64,000 bases of DNA from Nymphaea colorata (taxonomy: Eukaryota; Streptophyta; Magnoliopsida; Nymphaeales; Nymphaeaceae), in the NCBI RefSeq assembly GCF_008831285.2, contig NC_045142.1:11236716-11300715 (forward strand), written 5' to 3'. A program made the position numbers and the translations under genes. Of the stretch, positions 23,984 to 36,100 are shown piece after piece. How positions within the stretch are numbered: position 1 is the stretch's first letter; every line of letters begins with the position of its first letter. The notes under the pieces are model-generated. The model searched no databases. It was not told the origin of the DNA and worked only from the letters and a program-made list of their open reading frames with translations.

Positions 23984-24289
23984 TGACCCAGATCCAAATA
24001 ACATTGAACCTGAACCAGTTAATGATACTGAAACCCAAACACATCAAACACTTAGACAAACGATGAGAAAACCCAAACTTTCAGTGCTGTTAAAAGACTT
24101 CTAATGTGGAGCCTCTCCTCCTCAATCATGTGCTGCAACTTCATGTGGAGCAAAGGCTGCAATCAGGTATCCGTGAAAAAATTACTTGTCCTTTGATGAC
24201 TTCTCATTTACTTGTAAGGCATTGCTTGTTTTCATTTCCAAACACATAGAACTAGTTTCGTATGAGCAGACATCACAGGATCCAAAGTG

Positions 24290-25760
24290 AGTTCAAGCTA
24301 TGAAGGCAGAGATTGCAGCCCTACAAGAAAATGAAACTTGGACACTTGTCTAGCCTCCAATAGACATAACTCTTACTGGTTGTCGGTGAGTCTTTTGCAT
24401 CAAGTATAAGGTCAATGGGGAAGTTAAACATTACAAAGCACGACTTATGGCCAAAGGGTAAGCACAAATCGAGGGCTTGGATTCATGACACTTATGCAGT
24501 GGTTGCTAAATTAGTCACCATGAGTTGCTTACTTGCTATAATTGCAAAATTTAACTAGTCTTTGCATCAAATGGATGTATACAATGCCTTTCTTAATGGA
24601 GATTTAGATGAGGATATATATTCGGAGTTGCCATTGGGCTATGGAGTCAAATATGAGAAAAGAGTTTAAAAACTGTGCAAATCTTTATATGGACTTCGAC
24701 AAGCACCTCAAAATTTGTTGGCACAGTTTTCTTCGGCTATGTTAGCCTATGGATTAAAGCTGCCCAAAAATGACTACACATTGTTTACCTACAAGACAGG
24801 TAAGGCCTTTCTTGCTGTGTTAGTTTATGTTGATGACTTGATTATTGCAGGGAGTGATGAACAACAAATAGTCATGTTCAAGATTTACATACATGAGCAA
24901 TTTAAAATGAAAGATTTAGGACCACTGAAATTCTTTTTGGGAATTCAATTGGCAAGATCCTAATGTGGAATCTTTTTGTCACAAAGCAAGTATATGTGTG
25001 ACATATTGGATAAAATGGGCTTTTTGAATGTTAAGCCCGCAGAAGCTCCCATGGAGCAACGTCTGAACATATGTTCAAGTGATGGTGAACCATTGCCGAA
25101 TCCAACCACCTATTGTAGACTGATTGGAATGCTTATTTACCTCACCATCACAGGGCTGGATATAATTTTTTTCTGTTCATTGCTTAAGACAATTTATGCC
25201 AAATCCTTCTACAGCTCATTATAATGCAGCATTGAGGCTACTTCACTACGTAAAGAAAAATCCAAGCCAAGGAATTCTATTCCCGGCTGATGAGCATAAC
25301 AGCCTATAGTGATTCTGATTGGTCATCTTGTAAAGCTATAAGGTGGTCAATAACAGGTTATTGTGTCTTTCTTGGAGGGGCCCCTCTGTCATGTAAGACA
25401 AAGAAGCAAGGGACTGTTTCATGATCTTCAGCTAAGGCAGAATATCGTGCATTAGCTGATACTTCATGTGAAATAATGTGGCTGAAGGCAGTTCTTAAGG
25501 ATTTACAAGTAACAATAACAAATCCAGTTATATTGTTTTGTAATAGCAAAACAACACTACAGATGTAAGCATGATAGGACCAAGCATGTTGAAACTGACT
25601 GCCATCTAGTTTGTGACATTGTCAAGGCCAACATAATTCGAAGACATTACATTCCATCAAATCTCCAAGTCACAGACGTTTTTACCAAGGCCTTAGCCAA
25701 CGACCACAATTTATGTTTCTCAAGTCCAAACTGAGGGCAAGTGATTTACATGCTCCAGTT
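24290..25760 (+). pseudogene. Copia-3 reverse transcriptase and RNase H
   Basis: A-M-K-A-E-I-A-A-L-Q-E-N-E-T-W (about 24297) starts the domain. Frame 24715-24963 has L-V-Y-V-D-D-L-I-I (intact catalytic aspartates) and L-K-F-F-L-G-I-Q. Frame 24976-25224 has the S-Q-S-K-Y-M-C-D-I-L block. RNase H blocks (Y-S-D-S-D-W; S-S-A-K-A-E-Y-R-A-L-A) are at about 25305-25460. Numerous stops. Confidence 0.88.
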
Positions 25761-25772
25761 TGAGGAAGGGGT

Positions 25773-26150
25773 GTAAAAAGCATCTGATTTTTTAGTGAAA
25801 TGTCTGGACTGGTGCACAACATGCATTTGGTGAAGATTCGATGTAATTGGTTGAAAAGGAGAATCTGTTATCAAAAGAATATTCTGTAATCGGCTCATCA
25901 GATATTTTCCGTGTGAATTTCATTTCATTTCTCCTTCATTTTCATTTATTTTATTTTTATTTTTTTTGTAAATGTAATTTTCCTTGAGTGTCATTCAGGA
26001 CACCATAAATTTGTCTTATGCCCTTGTATTAGGGTTAATAGAGAAAAGAAAGAAACATTGGCAGCTCTGTTTCTCTGCTGTGTATGCTCTATTTTCAGCC
26101 CTTTCTCTGTTCCGGTTATCTCTAGACTTCCTTGCATATTCAACTTCCAA
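25773..26150 (+). repeat. Copia-3 3' LTR (right end uncertain)
   Basis: Begins TGTAAAAAGCATC directly after the GAGGAAGGGG tract. No 5' LTR remains in the window for comparison, so the end is an estimate. Confidence 0.5.
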
Positions 26151-26424
26151 TATCGCAGACTACAGCAATTATGAAATCCTCATATTTTGAAGAGCACCCA
26201 TATGTATGAAATAACAAACATATGAAGGCATCAATATAAAAATAAAGAAACTTTGAGAGCTGAATGTGGCCAACTGCCCACATGTGGCTCCACAACTGCC
26301 TCAACGGTCATCAAGGCTAGGGTGTCTGACTACCCCAAAAGGGTTTTGGATCATCGGGCCTCTCTCTCATTCCAAAGTCCCAATGACTCTCATTAGGGAC
26401 CGGTCTCTCTTCCTGTCGACCCTC

Positions 26425-26480
<56 letters not shown>

Positions 26481-28132
26481 TTGGTCGGCTTTCATTAGTG
26501 CCCCCTACAAAGGGGGCTTTTAAAGGCTCTCTCTCTCATGACCCTCCTTTTGTTGCTATGTGAATGTTTTCATTTCATGTTTTTTATGCCTACGCTTTAA
26601 TTCATTTCAATATATTCATTTCATTTTTGTTATGCCTATGCCTTAATTCATATTCAATTATAGTTGATTCTCTCATTTCAGTTTGTAATAATTATTGTGA
26701 TAATTGTTTGCTAGAAGCATTATTTGTTTCTCATTCAACTTGTTTTCTCATCCTTTTTTATGGCTTCTAGGTCAGTACTTAAAAAAGTAGTTTAGTTAAT
26801 TTAGCTGTCAATACTTTAATAGAGTAGCTGACTTAATTTAAGTATTCAGGTATGCTTAATTAATTAGTTAATCATTTAGTTGAATAATCTTAATAAATAT
26901 GTTCGATTTTCGTTTAGTGATTACGACAGACATAAATATGGGTGGTTTTTTTATCCAACTGGATTGAATAAACGAATACACTAAGAAATTATGGCCTGCA
27001 TGACGCAGCAGAGTCACCAAGTCAAGTCATTGACCAGGTGGCCCAGTCATCAACCGATCCGAGTCTGATAAGAAAAAAAATTAAACTTTGTTGGTAGATC
27101 AATGAGTTCCATTTTAGTCTCACATAAGGCCAAAATTTCTAGACTTTGTTCAACTTATGCACAATTTTTCGTGCACAGTTGTGCACATAAGCAGCTTCGG
27201 TGACTGAATCTAGCAGCCGAAAGCTTGCACTGTAAGACAAGACCTCCGTGTAGCCTGCTTTATATGGCTTTTTGGCGTCATCCAAAAGTCTGCTTACATT
27301 GCTACAGTCCTTCCCATTAGCACCATAATCACATAAAAGCACGCAGAAGAAGAAGGGCTAGAGGAAACAGGGATACACATTACAACGTACCAATCATATG
27401 GATCATCATTTAACTTAGAACATACGTACATGCTATCCCTACACACAAAATAAAAAAATAAAAAAAAAAACGTGACACCGTATCTCTTGGTGCTACCAAG
27501 GCACTCCATGTGCTCTCAAGAGGGTGGTAGAAAAGAAACAAAAATTAGTGGGTAGGGAGCGTGCCCAACTTCTCCTCTCATGGTACAACCTTTTAAATAA
27601 GCATGAGTGATGAAAAGTTGGCAGCTTTTGGGAACCAATTTAATGTTTAGAAGAACAGCTGCAACCCTAAGAAAAAAGTAATATATTTTTTATTTATTAT
27701 CAAAATTAATATCATCCTTTCAGTATCATTTTTTTAGTAAAATGACATAAAGCAGGCTGGCTTTACACTTCCTCTACTGGTACTGTCGTCTAAGTCACAA
27801 GACCAAACCAGTTTGTCTTAGCGCGACCTTAAAAGAGAGCTTAAGTCCATTGAAAGCCTGCTGCTCAGGATAGCTTTAAGCTAGTTATATAAGGTCTGCC
27901 TCACCTAAGAAGGAACTCCATGTGTCATTAAGGAAAGGAGAACCACTCACAATCATCTCCAAAGACACCCTCAATGAGATGAGTTCCATTCCAGTAGTCT
28001 GTCCGGAACTTAACTTTGTTTCCATTGCTCAAAAGCCATGTGATGCTCAATTTTATCATTCTTCACACCCTTACAAGAGATTTCGAAACCATAGAGACCT
28101 TGGAAAATGTATACCTTAACTGCATGCTATGA
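26151..28132. other. Spacer without recognised gene; contains a segment repeated at 50.2-51.0 kb
   Basis: A (TC)n(CA)n microsatellite is at 26431-26481. Segment 26660-27330 is a diverged direct copy of 50230-50990. Shared blocks are TCTCATTCAACTTGTTT, GATAGACATAAATATGGGTGG-like, and GACGAGACCTCCG/GACAAGACCTCCG with GGCGTCAT. A short minus-strand frame (27342-27139) is in the shared part but matches no family I know. Confidence 0.6.
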
Positions 28133-28429
28133 TGTTCAACGTGGTTCGGCCACTGGCCTACGTCCACGAGAGAAGGAACTCTCACTCATGATTTTATTGT
28201 CATGCTTTGATCAAATACACAAGGCATATGTAAAGCTGCAAGGCAAGGCTTCACTGTGTAAAGATAAACAACTAATTTCCAAAACAGCATGGATGAGTCA
28301 TCCAAAATAGGGTAAGAAAGACAAAGGAGGTAAAACTAGATAAGGTAAATCTAGATCAGGCAAGATCAACTTCATCAACTTGACTATAATTTTGGTGGAT
28401 GTTGGTGAAGATATCCTTCCTTTTCAACA
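28133..28429 (-). repeat. Copia-4 3' LTR (left), truncated at its outer end
   Basis: Aligns to the right LTR from AACGTGGTTCGGCCAC through CCTTCCTTTTCAACA. The first TGTTGGAATATTAAGAAG... portion is missing, so the expected target duplication (TTCCA follows the other LTR) cannot be checked. Confidence 0.9.
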
Positions 28430-29470
28430 CTCCCCCTCAAGTGGGGCATAAAGATTCCAGCAGCCCCACTTGACCTTGATTTCATTAAAATGCTTGAACG
28501 TGAGTCCCTTGGTAAGGCTATCAGCCAGTTGATTGCAGCTCTTGATGTAGGGGATACGTATATCTTTCGTTTGCACTTTTTCCCTTACATAATGGTAGTC
28601 GATTTCCAAATGCTTCATTCATTCATGAAATACTGAATTTGCAACAATGTGGATAGCAGCCTGATTGTCACAAAGCATAGGAATTAGGTAATCAACCTTG
28701 AACCCAAGCTCTTGAATGAAATTCTTTTCCCAAATGAGTTTGCTAGCAGCAGTGGCCATAGATTTGTATTCAGCTTCTGCACTTGATCTTGAAACAATGT
28801 TTTGTTTCTTACTTTTCCATGAAACTAAATTGCCTACAAGAAATACACAATAGCCTGTGATGGATTTTCTATCCAATCCTCCTGCCCAGTCTACATCAGA
28901 ATAACCCTTGATGTCAATGTTTCCATTAATTTTATACCACAATCCTTGATCGGCCGTTTTCTTTAGATATGTCAAAACTCGATCCACCATTTTAACGTGT
29001 CTAGGTTTTGGAGCATGCATGTGTTGACTGATTAAACTTACAGAAAAAGTAATGTCGGGTTTGGTCACTGTAAGATAAATAAGTTTTCCAACCAATCTTT
29101 GATACCTACTTATATCTTCAATGACTTCACTCTCAGGATCCTCTAGCTTGCAGTAAGGATCAATAGAAGTGTCAATTGGCTTGGACTCGAGTTTTCTAGT
29201 CTGCTTGAGCAGATCGAGGATATACTTGCGTTGAGACAGGTAGATACCTTTCTTTGAACTAGAGATTTCTATGCCCAAGAAGTATTTAAATCTTCCCAAA
29301 TCTTTGATCACAATGGCTTTGTGGAGAAATTTTTTCGTTTTGAGCATGATATCTAGGTCATTTCCAGTGATGATGATGCCGCCAATGTATATGAGAACAA
29401 GTACCACATTTTCTCCAGTTCTCCTGATGAAAACAGAATTGTCTGTATGGCAGCGGGAAAAATGTTTCAT
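28424..29470 (-). pseudogene. Copia-4 reverse transcriptase C-part and RNase H, catalytic box changed to YIGG
   Basis: Frame 29470-28619 (283 codons) starts just before the catalytic box, which reads L-I-Y-I-G-G-I-I-I instead of Y-V-D-D. Both metal-binding aspartates are gone. F-L-G-I-E-I, Y-L-S-Q-R-K-Y, Y-L-T-V-T-K-P-D-I, Y-S-D-V-D-W-A-G and S-S-A-E-A-E-Y follow, and frame 28618-28424 completes RNase H (H-Y-V-R-E-K; A-D-S-L-T-K-G). One stop separates the two frames. Confidence 0.93.
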
Positions 29471-29606
29471 TTCAAGAGCTTCACTTAATTTTTGATGCCA
29501 TGCTCTAGGTGACTATTTCAGCCCATAGATTAATTTTCTCAGTCGACAGACCAACCGAGGGTTATTTTTTGGAGGATGACCTGGAGGGAGTTGCATAAAC
29601 ACTTCT

Positions 29607-29788
29607 TCATTCAGATTGCCTTGTAGGAAGGCATTTTTGGCGTCGAGCTGAAATAACGGCTAGCTAAAGTTACATGCTATGGAAAGTAAAATCCGTATCA
29701 TTCAGATTGCCTTGTAGGAAGGCATTTTTGGCGTCGAGCTGAAATAACGGCTAGCCAAAGTTACATGCTATGGAAAGTAAAATCCGTA
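29607..29788. repeat. 91-bp tandem duplication inside Copia-4 reverse transcriptase
   Basis: TCATTCAGATTGCC starts at 29607 and again at 29698. The copies are almost identical, so the duplication is recent. It disrupts the coding order. Confidence 0.93.
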
Positions 29789-30100
29789 TGGTATTCATTT
29801 TAGCTACTGGATCCAAAGTTTCCTCATAGTCTAGTCCTTGAGTCTGTGTGTATCCCTTAGCGACTAGCCTAGTCTTGTGTCTCTCTATGGAACTATCACT
29901 GTTGTATTTAGTTGTATATCCACTTAATCCCAACAGCTCTCTTGTTCTCACGTAAAATTGTAATATCCCAATTGTGAATTTTCAGTAGAGCATTAAGTTC
30001 TTCATTCATCGCTTCAATCTAAATAGATTGCTGTTTTGCTTTTTGATAAGAGCTAGGGTCATGTTGGCCAGTGATAGAGCTTAAGAATGCAATATGTCAC
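29751..30100 (-). pseudogene. Copia-4 reverse transcriptase N-part
   Basis: Frame 29951-29751 reads [12 protein letters not shown] and [10 protein letters not shown], the start of Copia reverse transcriptase. It is separated from the C-part by the 91-bp duplication and stops. Confidence 0.88.
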
Positions 30101-30371
30101 TTGGAACGATGTTGGTAATGAAGATACTTATTCATAGGGTACTCACCGGCAGCAAACATTACATAGTCATCAAGATACTTGGGGCACTGAATTGTTCTTT
30201 CAGATCTTCTAATGTTACTGTCTACTTGAACTTTACTTGGTTCAGGTTGTGAGATGTTTTCCTCAAGATGTTCAATAGGTTGAAGATGCTGGTCAGCCGA
30301 ATGAAGAATAGAAATCACAATGTCAAACTCCTTGTAGTCGTCTATGCAAGGATGAACAAGGTTGTGTGAGG

Positions 30372-30583
30372 CTTCCTCCCCCTGCCCAACATAATCAATA
30401 GGGTGAAAGAAAGGAGTTTGTTCATGAAACACCACATCACGAGAAATGAGCAGACGACTATTATGAACATCATAACACTTCCTCCCCCTGCCCATCATAA
30501 TCAATAGGGTGAAAGAAAGGAGTTTGTTCATGAAACACCACATCACGAGAAATGAGCAGATGACTATTCTAAACATCATAGCA
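30372..30583. repeat. 106-bp tandem duplication inside Copia-4 integrase tail
   Basis: CTTCCTCCCCCTGCCCA begins at 30372 and 30478, followed by near-identical sequence to ACTATTxTxAACATCATA. It duplicates the S-R-D-V-V-F-H-E-Q block. Confidence 0.92.
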
Positions 30584-31547
30584 CTTGTACCCCTTTTTCG
30601 AGGATGAATAACCTAGAAAAACACATTTAGTAGCTCTAGGACTTAATTTGTCACCCTTTGGACCTTTTACGTATATTGTGCACCCAAAAACACGCACGTG
30701 AGAGATGTTTAATTTCCTTTGCACTAACACTTCAAGTGGCGCCCTACCATGTAGCATTTTTGAGGGAGAGCAATTTATGATATAGCATGAGGTAAGTACA
30801 ACATCACTCCAAAATCACTTGGGCAAGTTCATTTGCAAACAAAAGAGATCTTGTTACCTCTAGAATGTGTCGATTTTTTCGTTCAGGGACACCATTTTGA
30901 TGGGGTGTTTTAACACAGGAATGTTGATGAATAATACCATGTTCTTTCTCAAAGATATCAAATTGGTGATTTTTAAATTTTATCCAATTGTCAGGCCGAA
31001 AAACTTTAACATGTGCTCCATACTGGGCTTCAACCAACTTGTAGAATTCCTTGACCTTGGAAAACACCTCATCTTTGGACTTTAGTAAATAAATTCAAGT
31101 GAAACGGGAAAAGTCATCAATGAATAACACATAATACTTAAAATTAGAATAAGAATCCACAAGCGCAGGACCCCACACGTTAGAGTGAATTAACTCAAAA
31201 GGAATACTAGACTTGCTTTCAGAGTGAGAAAAATGCAATCTTGTCATTTTTGCTAGTTTGCATATCTCACATAGGCTGGAATCAAATTTTAGACTAGGAA
31301 ACAAAATTTTTAAATTTCTACTCGAAATATTTCCGAGACGTTGGCGCCACACTGAGCCATCATCTTGCACCTTTGCCGAGAGAGCTTGCACTATATCTTC
31401 TAAGATGTAGAGGCTATAGTCCATGTGACCTTCACCAATCTTCTTCTTCATCACTAGAACCTTATAGTCCAGGGTGTCAGATTTTTCTTTTGTTGTAGCC
31501 ACTTTGGCACTTGGCGTAGCAACCTTAGGTTTGTCAGCCCTCTTCAT
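30569..31547 (-). pseudogene. Copia-4 pre-integrase and integrase
   Basis: Frame 31547-31095 carries W-R-Q-R-L-G-N-I-S, C-E-I-C-K-L-A-K (zinc-binding part) and F-I-D-D-F-S-R-F-T. Frame 31067-30804 has F-R-P-D-N-W, Q-N-G-V-P-E-R-K-N-R; the D-N-G-x-E-F block is mutated. Frame 30757-30569 has R-V-F-G-C and C-V-F-L-G-Y. Interrupted by stops. Confidence 0.9.
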
Positions 31548-31731
31548 GCCAATAGGTCTCCCATAAATATCCCAGTAGCGGTAGATAGGGGCAAAGGGGT
31601 AGGAGACATAAGAATCTACTTCCTTGTAGACTCATACTCAGGTCCGAGACTTGTCAGAAGGTCAAAATTTTTTTGCTGTTCATGAATTTTTTCTTTTGAG
31701 CTCAATCTCTGGGACATGGCCATAAGATAGT

Positions 31732-32215
31732 CTAACTCGTCTCATTTTCCCTGTAGTTCCCCAAAATGCTGGCTAAGAGATTGATTTTCCTTTTTGGTGT
31801 TGCGGATGCTTTGGGATAGGTGGAACATATGAGCAAGTTGGTTTTTCTCGCCATATAGATCTTTGGCTTTCTTCCACATTTGAGATGTAGTTTTAGCAAA
31901 ATAGAATGCTTGCGCAATCTTGGGCTCCATGGAATTGAGGAGCCAAGACATGACAAGATGATTATTGGATCTCCATTCCTTGTAGGATGAGTCATCCTAG
32001 TTGGGCTTGGGAAGATCATCATTGACATAGTCTAGCTTCGATTTGCCACTGAGGTAGAACATAGCAGACTTGGACCATGCCAAATAATTTGAGCAATTTA
32101 GCAAAACAGAGGTGATTTTGTTGCCAAGATTTGAGTGTTCCTGAACCACGATTTTGTCCACCATCTCGGCTATGGAAAAAATGCCTGTAATAGGATGGAA
32201 GAAGAAAGAACTCAA
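31732..32215 (-). pseudogene. Copia-4 gag
   Basis: Frames 32215-31997 and 31951-31742 contain L-N-x-S-N-Y-L-A-W-S-K-S, then a stop, then W-L-L-N-S-M-E-P-K-I-A and M-W-K-K-A-K-D-L-Y, the plant Copia gag (UBN2-like) core. No zinc knuckle or protease box is seen between gag and pre-integrase, suggesting an internal deletion near 31550-31700. Confidence 0.87.
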
Positions 32216-32220
32216 CTAAA

Positions 32221-32232
32221 GGTTTGATACCA
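32221..32232 (-). other. Copia-4 primer binding site
   Basis: Reads A-TGGTATCAAACC on the minus strand, adjacent to the 5' LTR. The first eight bases match the initiator tRNA-Met site TGGTATCAGAGC. Confidence 0.8.
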
Positions 32233-32559
32233 TGTTGGAATATTAAGAAGAAAAGAAGACAGAAATTTAACGTGGTTCGGCCACTAGCCTACATCCACGA
32301 GAGAAGGAACTCTCACTCACGATTTTATTATCTTGATTTCATCAAATACACAAGGCACATATAAAGCTACAAGGCAAGGCTTCACCGTGTAAAGATAAAC
32401 AACTAATTTCCAAAACAGTTTGGATGACTCATCCAAAACAGGGCAAGAAAGACGAAGGAGGTAAAGCTAGATAAGGTAAATCTAGATAAGGCAAGATCAA
32501 CTTCAACAACTTGCTATAATTTTGGTGAACGTTGGTGAAGATATCCTTCCTTTTCAACA
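32233..32559 (-). repeat. Copia-4 5' LTR (right)
   Basis: 327 bp, plus-strand ends TGTTGGAATA and TTTTCAACA. Confidence 0.92.
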
Positions 32560-32974
32560 TTCCAGCGTCTGTGAATTAGAACTATTAAAGTTCTAACGTC
32601 TAAAAAGTGTGTCACAGATACTCAAGTGCAACTATATTTCGAGGATTAAATGTTTGCACACTAAACAGCTTCCTCTTTCTCCCCAAATCCCTTTGCACTA
32701 TTCTCACAAGATCGCTGCAACTCGAACAGCTTGTAGTACCGCTCTACAGCTTGCAGCGACACATGGCACCACCACCAAACTGTCCCATACTATCATCAGG
32801 TATGCTTTTTCCTCAGCAAGCAAAGAAAGGGCAGCAACCTGCCGTTAAAGCCAATCGATCCATCTCCGATTTGGGCGACTCTTTATCAGGAGATCCCAGC
32901 TTTTGGTGATGGAGGCCTAAATGAAGCAGACGACCAACGATAGCAGAAGACGGATGGACGTCCGGACATCTGAC

Positions 32975-32977
<3 letters not shown>
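32560..32977 (+). other. Unassigned segment, possible gene fragment
   Basis: Two overlapping plus-strand frames (32607-32909 and 32609-32848) look protein-like (Ser/Thr/Ala-rich, transit-peptide-like), and CATCAG|GTATGC near 32796 resembles a splice donor. I do not recognise the product. Confidence 0.25.

Positions 32978-33006
<29 letters not shown>
32978..33006. repeat. (GA)n tract at the LINE-1 3' end
   Basis: 29 bases of GA, i.e. (TC)n on the LINE strand, starting immediately after the LINE's last conserved bases TTTTATCGGC. The related LINE-2 also runs into (TC)n at the same point. Confidence 0.95.
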
Positions 33007-33008
<2 letters not shown>

Positions 33009-33162
33009 GATAAAATGGGAATATATAACAAAATTTGGGGACAAGAGGTCCCCTAAATATAAAAACAATCCGCAAAGAACAAAATTACGCAAGCAGGAGG
33101 AACAAAAAAACAATACAATGCACAGAAAAATAAGAGAGAAGAAGAAAGACGAAACGGCACAG

Positions 33163-36100
33163 TCACCCAACCGCAGTCAGGCGGCGGCGCTTTATCCGAA
33201 TGGCGAACTGGATATCCCCTTGCACAAGACGAGCCACAGAATCTGGTGAAGAGAAGGTGCCCCTGAAGACCCTGTTGTTGCGCTCCACCCAAATGCGCCA
33301 CCAAGCTGAAATGAGCCACGGCCTCCAGACATGACCCCAAGAAGCAGTCAGGTGGGGGGAAGGACAAAAGAGGAAGAAAAGACGAATGGATGGTGGGTTT
33401 GGAAGATTACTAACAAGGGAAGGCCAAGTAGAAGCAAGGACACTAAAGAAAAAAGGGCAAGAAGTAAAAAGGTGGACCCTAGACTCAGTCGCAACAAGAC
33501 ATAAGAAACACTGGTTAGCCAAACTGATGCCAAGGCGCTGTAGGTGATCAAAAGTGTTGATATGGCCAGTTAGAAGAAGCCAGACAAAAGCAATGGCTCG
33601 AGGAGATGGGCCAGGAGACCAAAGAGACCGGGGGGGGAGTGACGCGACAGAGGGACCAAAGGAGGCCAGGTAGCAAGAAGAAAAGGTGAACTCACGGGTA
33701 GGTGAAAGGGGCCAGGATGGGGACGTGAATGATGAGAGGTCAGCAAGGCGGAGGAAAAGAGGAAGGACAGAAAACATGTCGGACCAAAAGTGGGAAGGGG
33801 AGATGTGAGATATAGAACTATGCCAGACGCTAGGGGAAAGCAGGTCGAATTTTGAACTAATGAATTGGGTGATGGGAGAATGTTCAGTAGCTAACCGCCA
33901 CCACCAAGAACACATGGAAGACTCACAAGCCCGACTAAGGTTGGTAACCCCAGCACCCTCAAGAAGACGCGGAAATGCAACCACATCCCAATGCGCAAGG
34001 CGATCTGAAAGTCGATCACCATCCCAAACAAACTTACGAATAAGCTTATCAAACCTACGCAAGACAGCCACAGGAGGCCGAAAGACAGACAAAGCATGGA
34101 GAGGAACCGACGCGAGGCAGTGCTTAGCCAAAGTAATCCGACCTGGAAGAGAAAGCAGCTTTCCCTGCCAACACTGAAGGCGATCCGTAAGCTTCTGCTC
34201 CACCCCATCCCAAAAAGAAGGAGCAGGAGGCGACAACGTAATCTGAAGCCCCAGATAGTCCATGGGCAGACTAGTAGCCTTACACCCAAAGCAAGCTTCC
34301 GCGAGAAGTACCGTGGCCGGATCCGCGTGAATGAAGGAGAGGTGACATTTGGCGGAATTGATAGAAAGACCTGAGATGAGCTCAAAGACCCGAAGGATGA
34401 GCCAAGTTCTCACAACCTGCTGGCGAGAAGCACTGTCGAACAGAAGAAAATCATCAGCATACTGAAGGGTGGAGAAGGACGGTAAGTGGGGGAGCGAATG
34501 GGGTGTGAGGAAGCCAACGACCGTTGCGTGATGGAAAAGCGCAGAAAAGCTCTCAGCAACCAAGTTGAAAAGCAAGGGAGATAACGGGCAACCTTGACGG
34601 AGGCCACGCTCGAGATAGAAGAAATCACCACACTTCCCATTGAAGGAGACCGCAAGCTGGGCCCCAGTGACAAGCGACATGATCCACTGCCTAAACGAAG
34701 GACCAAACGCAAGACGGGTGAGGAGGTCAGAAAGGAACTCCCAACTAACCGAGTCAAAAGCCTTAGAGATGTCCAACTTCAGGATGAATGAAGGTAGCTG
34801 TAGACAGTAAAGGGAGTGAACAACCTCATTGGCTAGGACAACCGCATCCTGCAGACGCCGACCCTTGACGAAAGCAACCTGGAAGAGGTTAATGACCGAA
34901 GGCATGACTGGTGCAAGCCGCATAGAGAGCAACTTAGCAATAATCTTGTACGGCGTGCCAAGGATGGAGATCGGGCGAAAGTGGGTGACGTCCGTAGGGT
35001 TAGGGCGCTTAGGCACCAGGACGCAGGTAGCTTGATTGAATTCCTTGAGGAAAACAGAATTGGAAGCGAACTCATCACAAAACGCAAACACATCCGCGCT
35101 ACAAACCTCCCAAAAAGTACGAAAAAATTCGACTGGGAAACCATCAATGCCAGGCGCCTTACCCGAGCCAAGGGCCCAGACTGCGTTCTTGATCTCTTGG
35201 TGTTGGAAGGGCCGCTCAAGAGCGATCGCACAAGAGACAGAGAGAGAGGAGAGGTGAAAATCCGGCAGCGTGGCACGGAAGCGAAGAGGTTTAGAGTAGA
35301 AATCCTTGAAATGAGCGCTCAGGGCCGGGAGGATGTCATCACCAAGAAAAATCCTGCCCCCGAAACCCATGGACTTGAGCAACGTCTGACGGCGCCTCTG
35401 AGAGGCGGCCAAGTGGAAGAATCTAGAGTTCTGGTCCCCATGCGCGAGCCAACCCAACCTAGAGCGTTGCTGCCAATGGATAGACTCCCTCATGCGCCAC
35501 TCTTGGGCAAGACACTGCAGACAAAGGAGACGGGAAGACTGATCCGCAGAAATATTATCAGAGGCCTGAAGGGACATGATCTCCTCATCCCAAACGGCCA
35601 CTTCCAAAAATTTGCTGCTCCAGAAAATGCGCTTCCAGGCGAGCGCCTCCCTCCTGATGGAGTGCAACTTCCGCGAGAGCCTGAAAGCTGCCCACCTACC
35701 ATTGACTGCACGAGCCCACCAATTAGGGACGGTAGCTACAAAGGATTCATCACGGAGCCACCAGATCTCAAAACGAAACCTGGCGTGCCCGGTACCAGCC
35801 CTACCCCGAAGAAGGGAAAAGAGCAGCGGAGCATGATCAGAAAGGTGCCTCGGTCCAAGAACCAAGGAGGATGAAGGAAAAGCAGAGAACAACTCAGGCG
35901 AGAGGAAGATACAGTCCAACCTACGAAGGATCGAAGGGTTCCTATTATTAGACCAAGTAAACGTACCGTTAGTCGAAGGCACGTCAAAAAGACCAAACTC
36001 ATCAACGAAAGATCGAAAAGCAGACATAGACGGGCCAGAAGTGACAGGGGAGGATGAGTCAGCAGGGCTAAGCAAACAGTTGAAGTCCCCTGCCAAAAAC

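Larger units (their letters stand above)
22230..26150 (+). mobile_element. Copia-3: 5'-truncated retrotransposon, head-to-head with Copia-2
   Basis: Starts within its own protease. Order on the plus strand is protease, pre-integrase, integrase, reverse transcriptase, RNase H, polypurine tract (GAGGAAGGGG, 25763-25772), 3' LTR. The LTR sequence differs from Copia-2, so this is a different family. A 193-bp hAT-type MITE interrupts it at 23783-23975. The right end is uncertain. Confidence 0.82.
28133..32559 (-). mobile_element. Copia-4: LTR retrotransposon, left LTR truncated, pol mutated
   Basis: The 5' LTR is at 32233-32559 and the 3' LTR at 28133-28429, which lacks its first about 35 bp. A primer site and polypurine tract (GAGGGGGAG next to 28430) are present. 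Internal order on the minus strand is gag, pre-integrase, integrase, reverse transcriptase, RNase H; the protease D-S-G box is not found. Two internal tandem duplications and a YIGG in place of YVDD show it is dead. Confidence 0.92.

Noticed and set aside
34981-35874. 297-codon plus-strand frame inside LINE-1
   Set aside because: Antisense shadow of the intact ORF2; GC-rich sequence lacks stops on the other strand.
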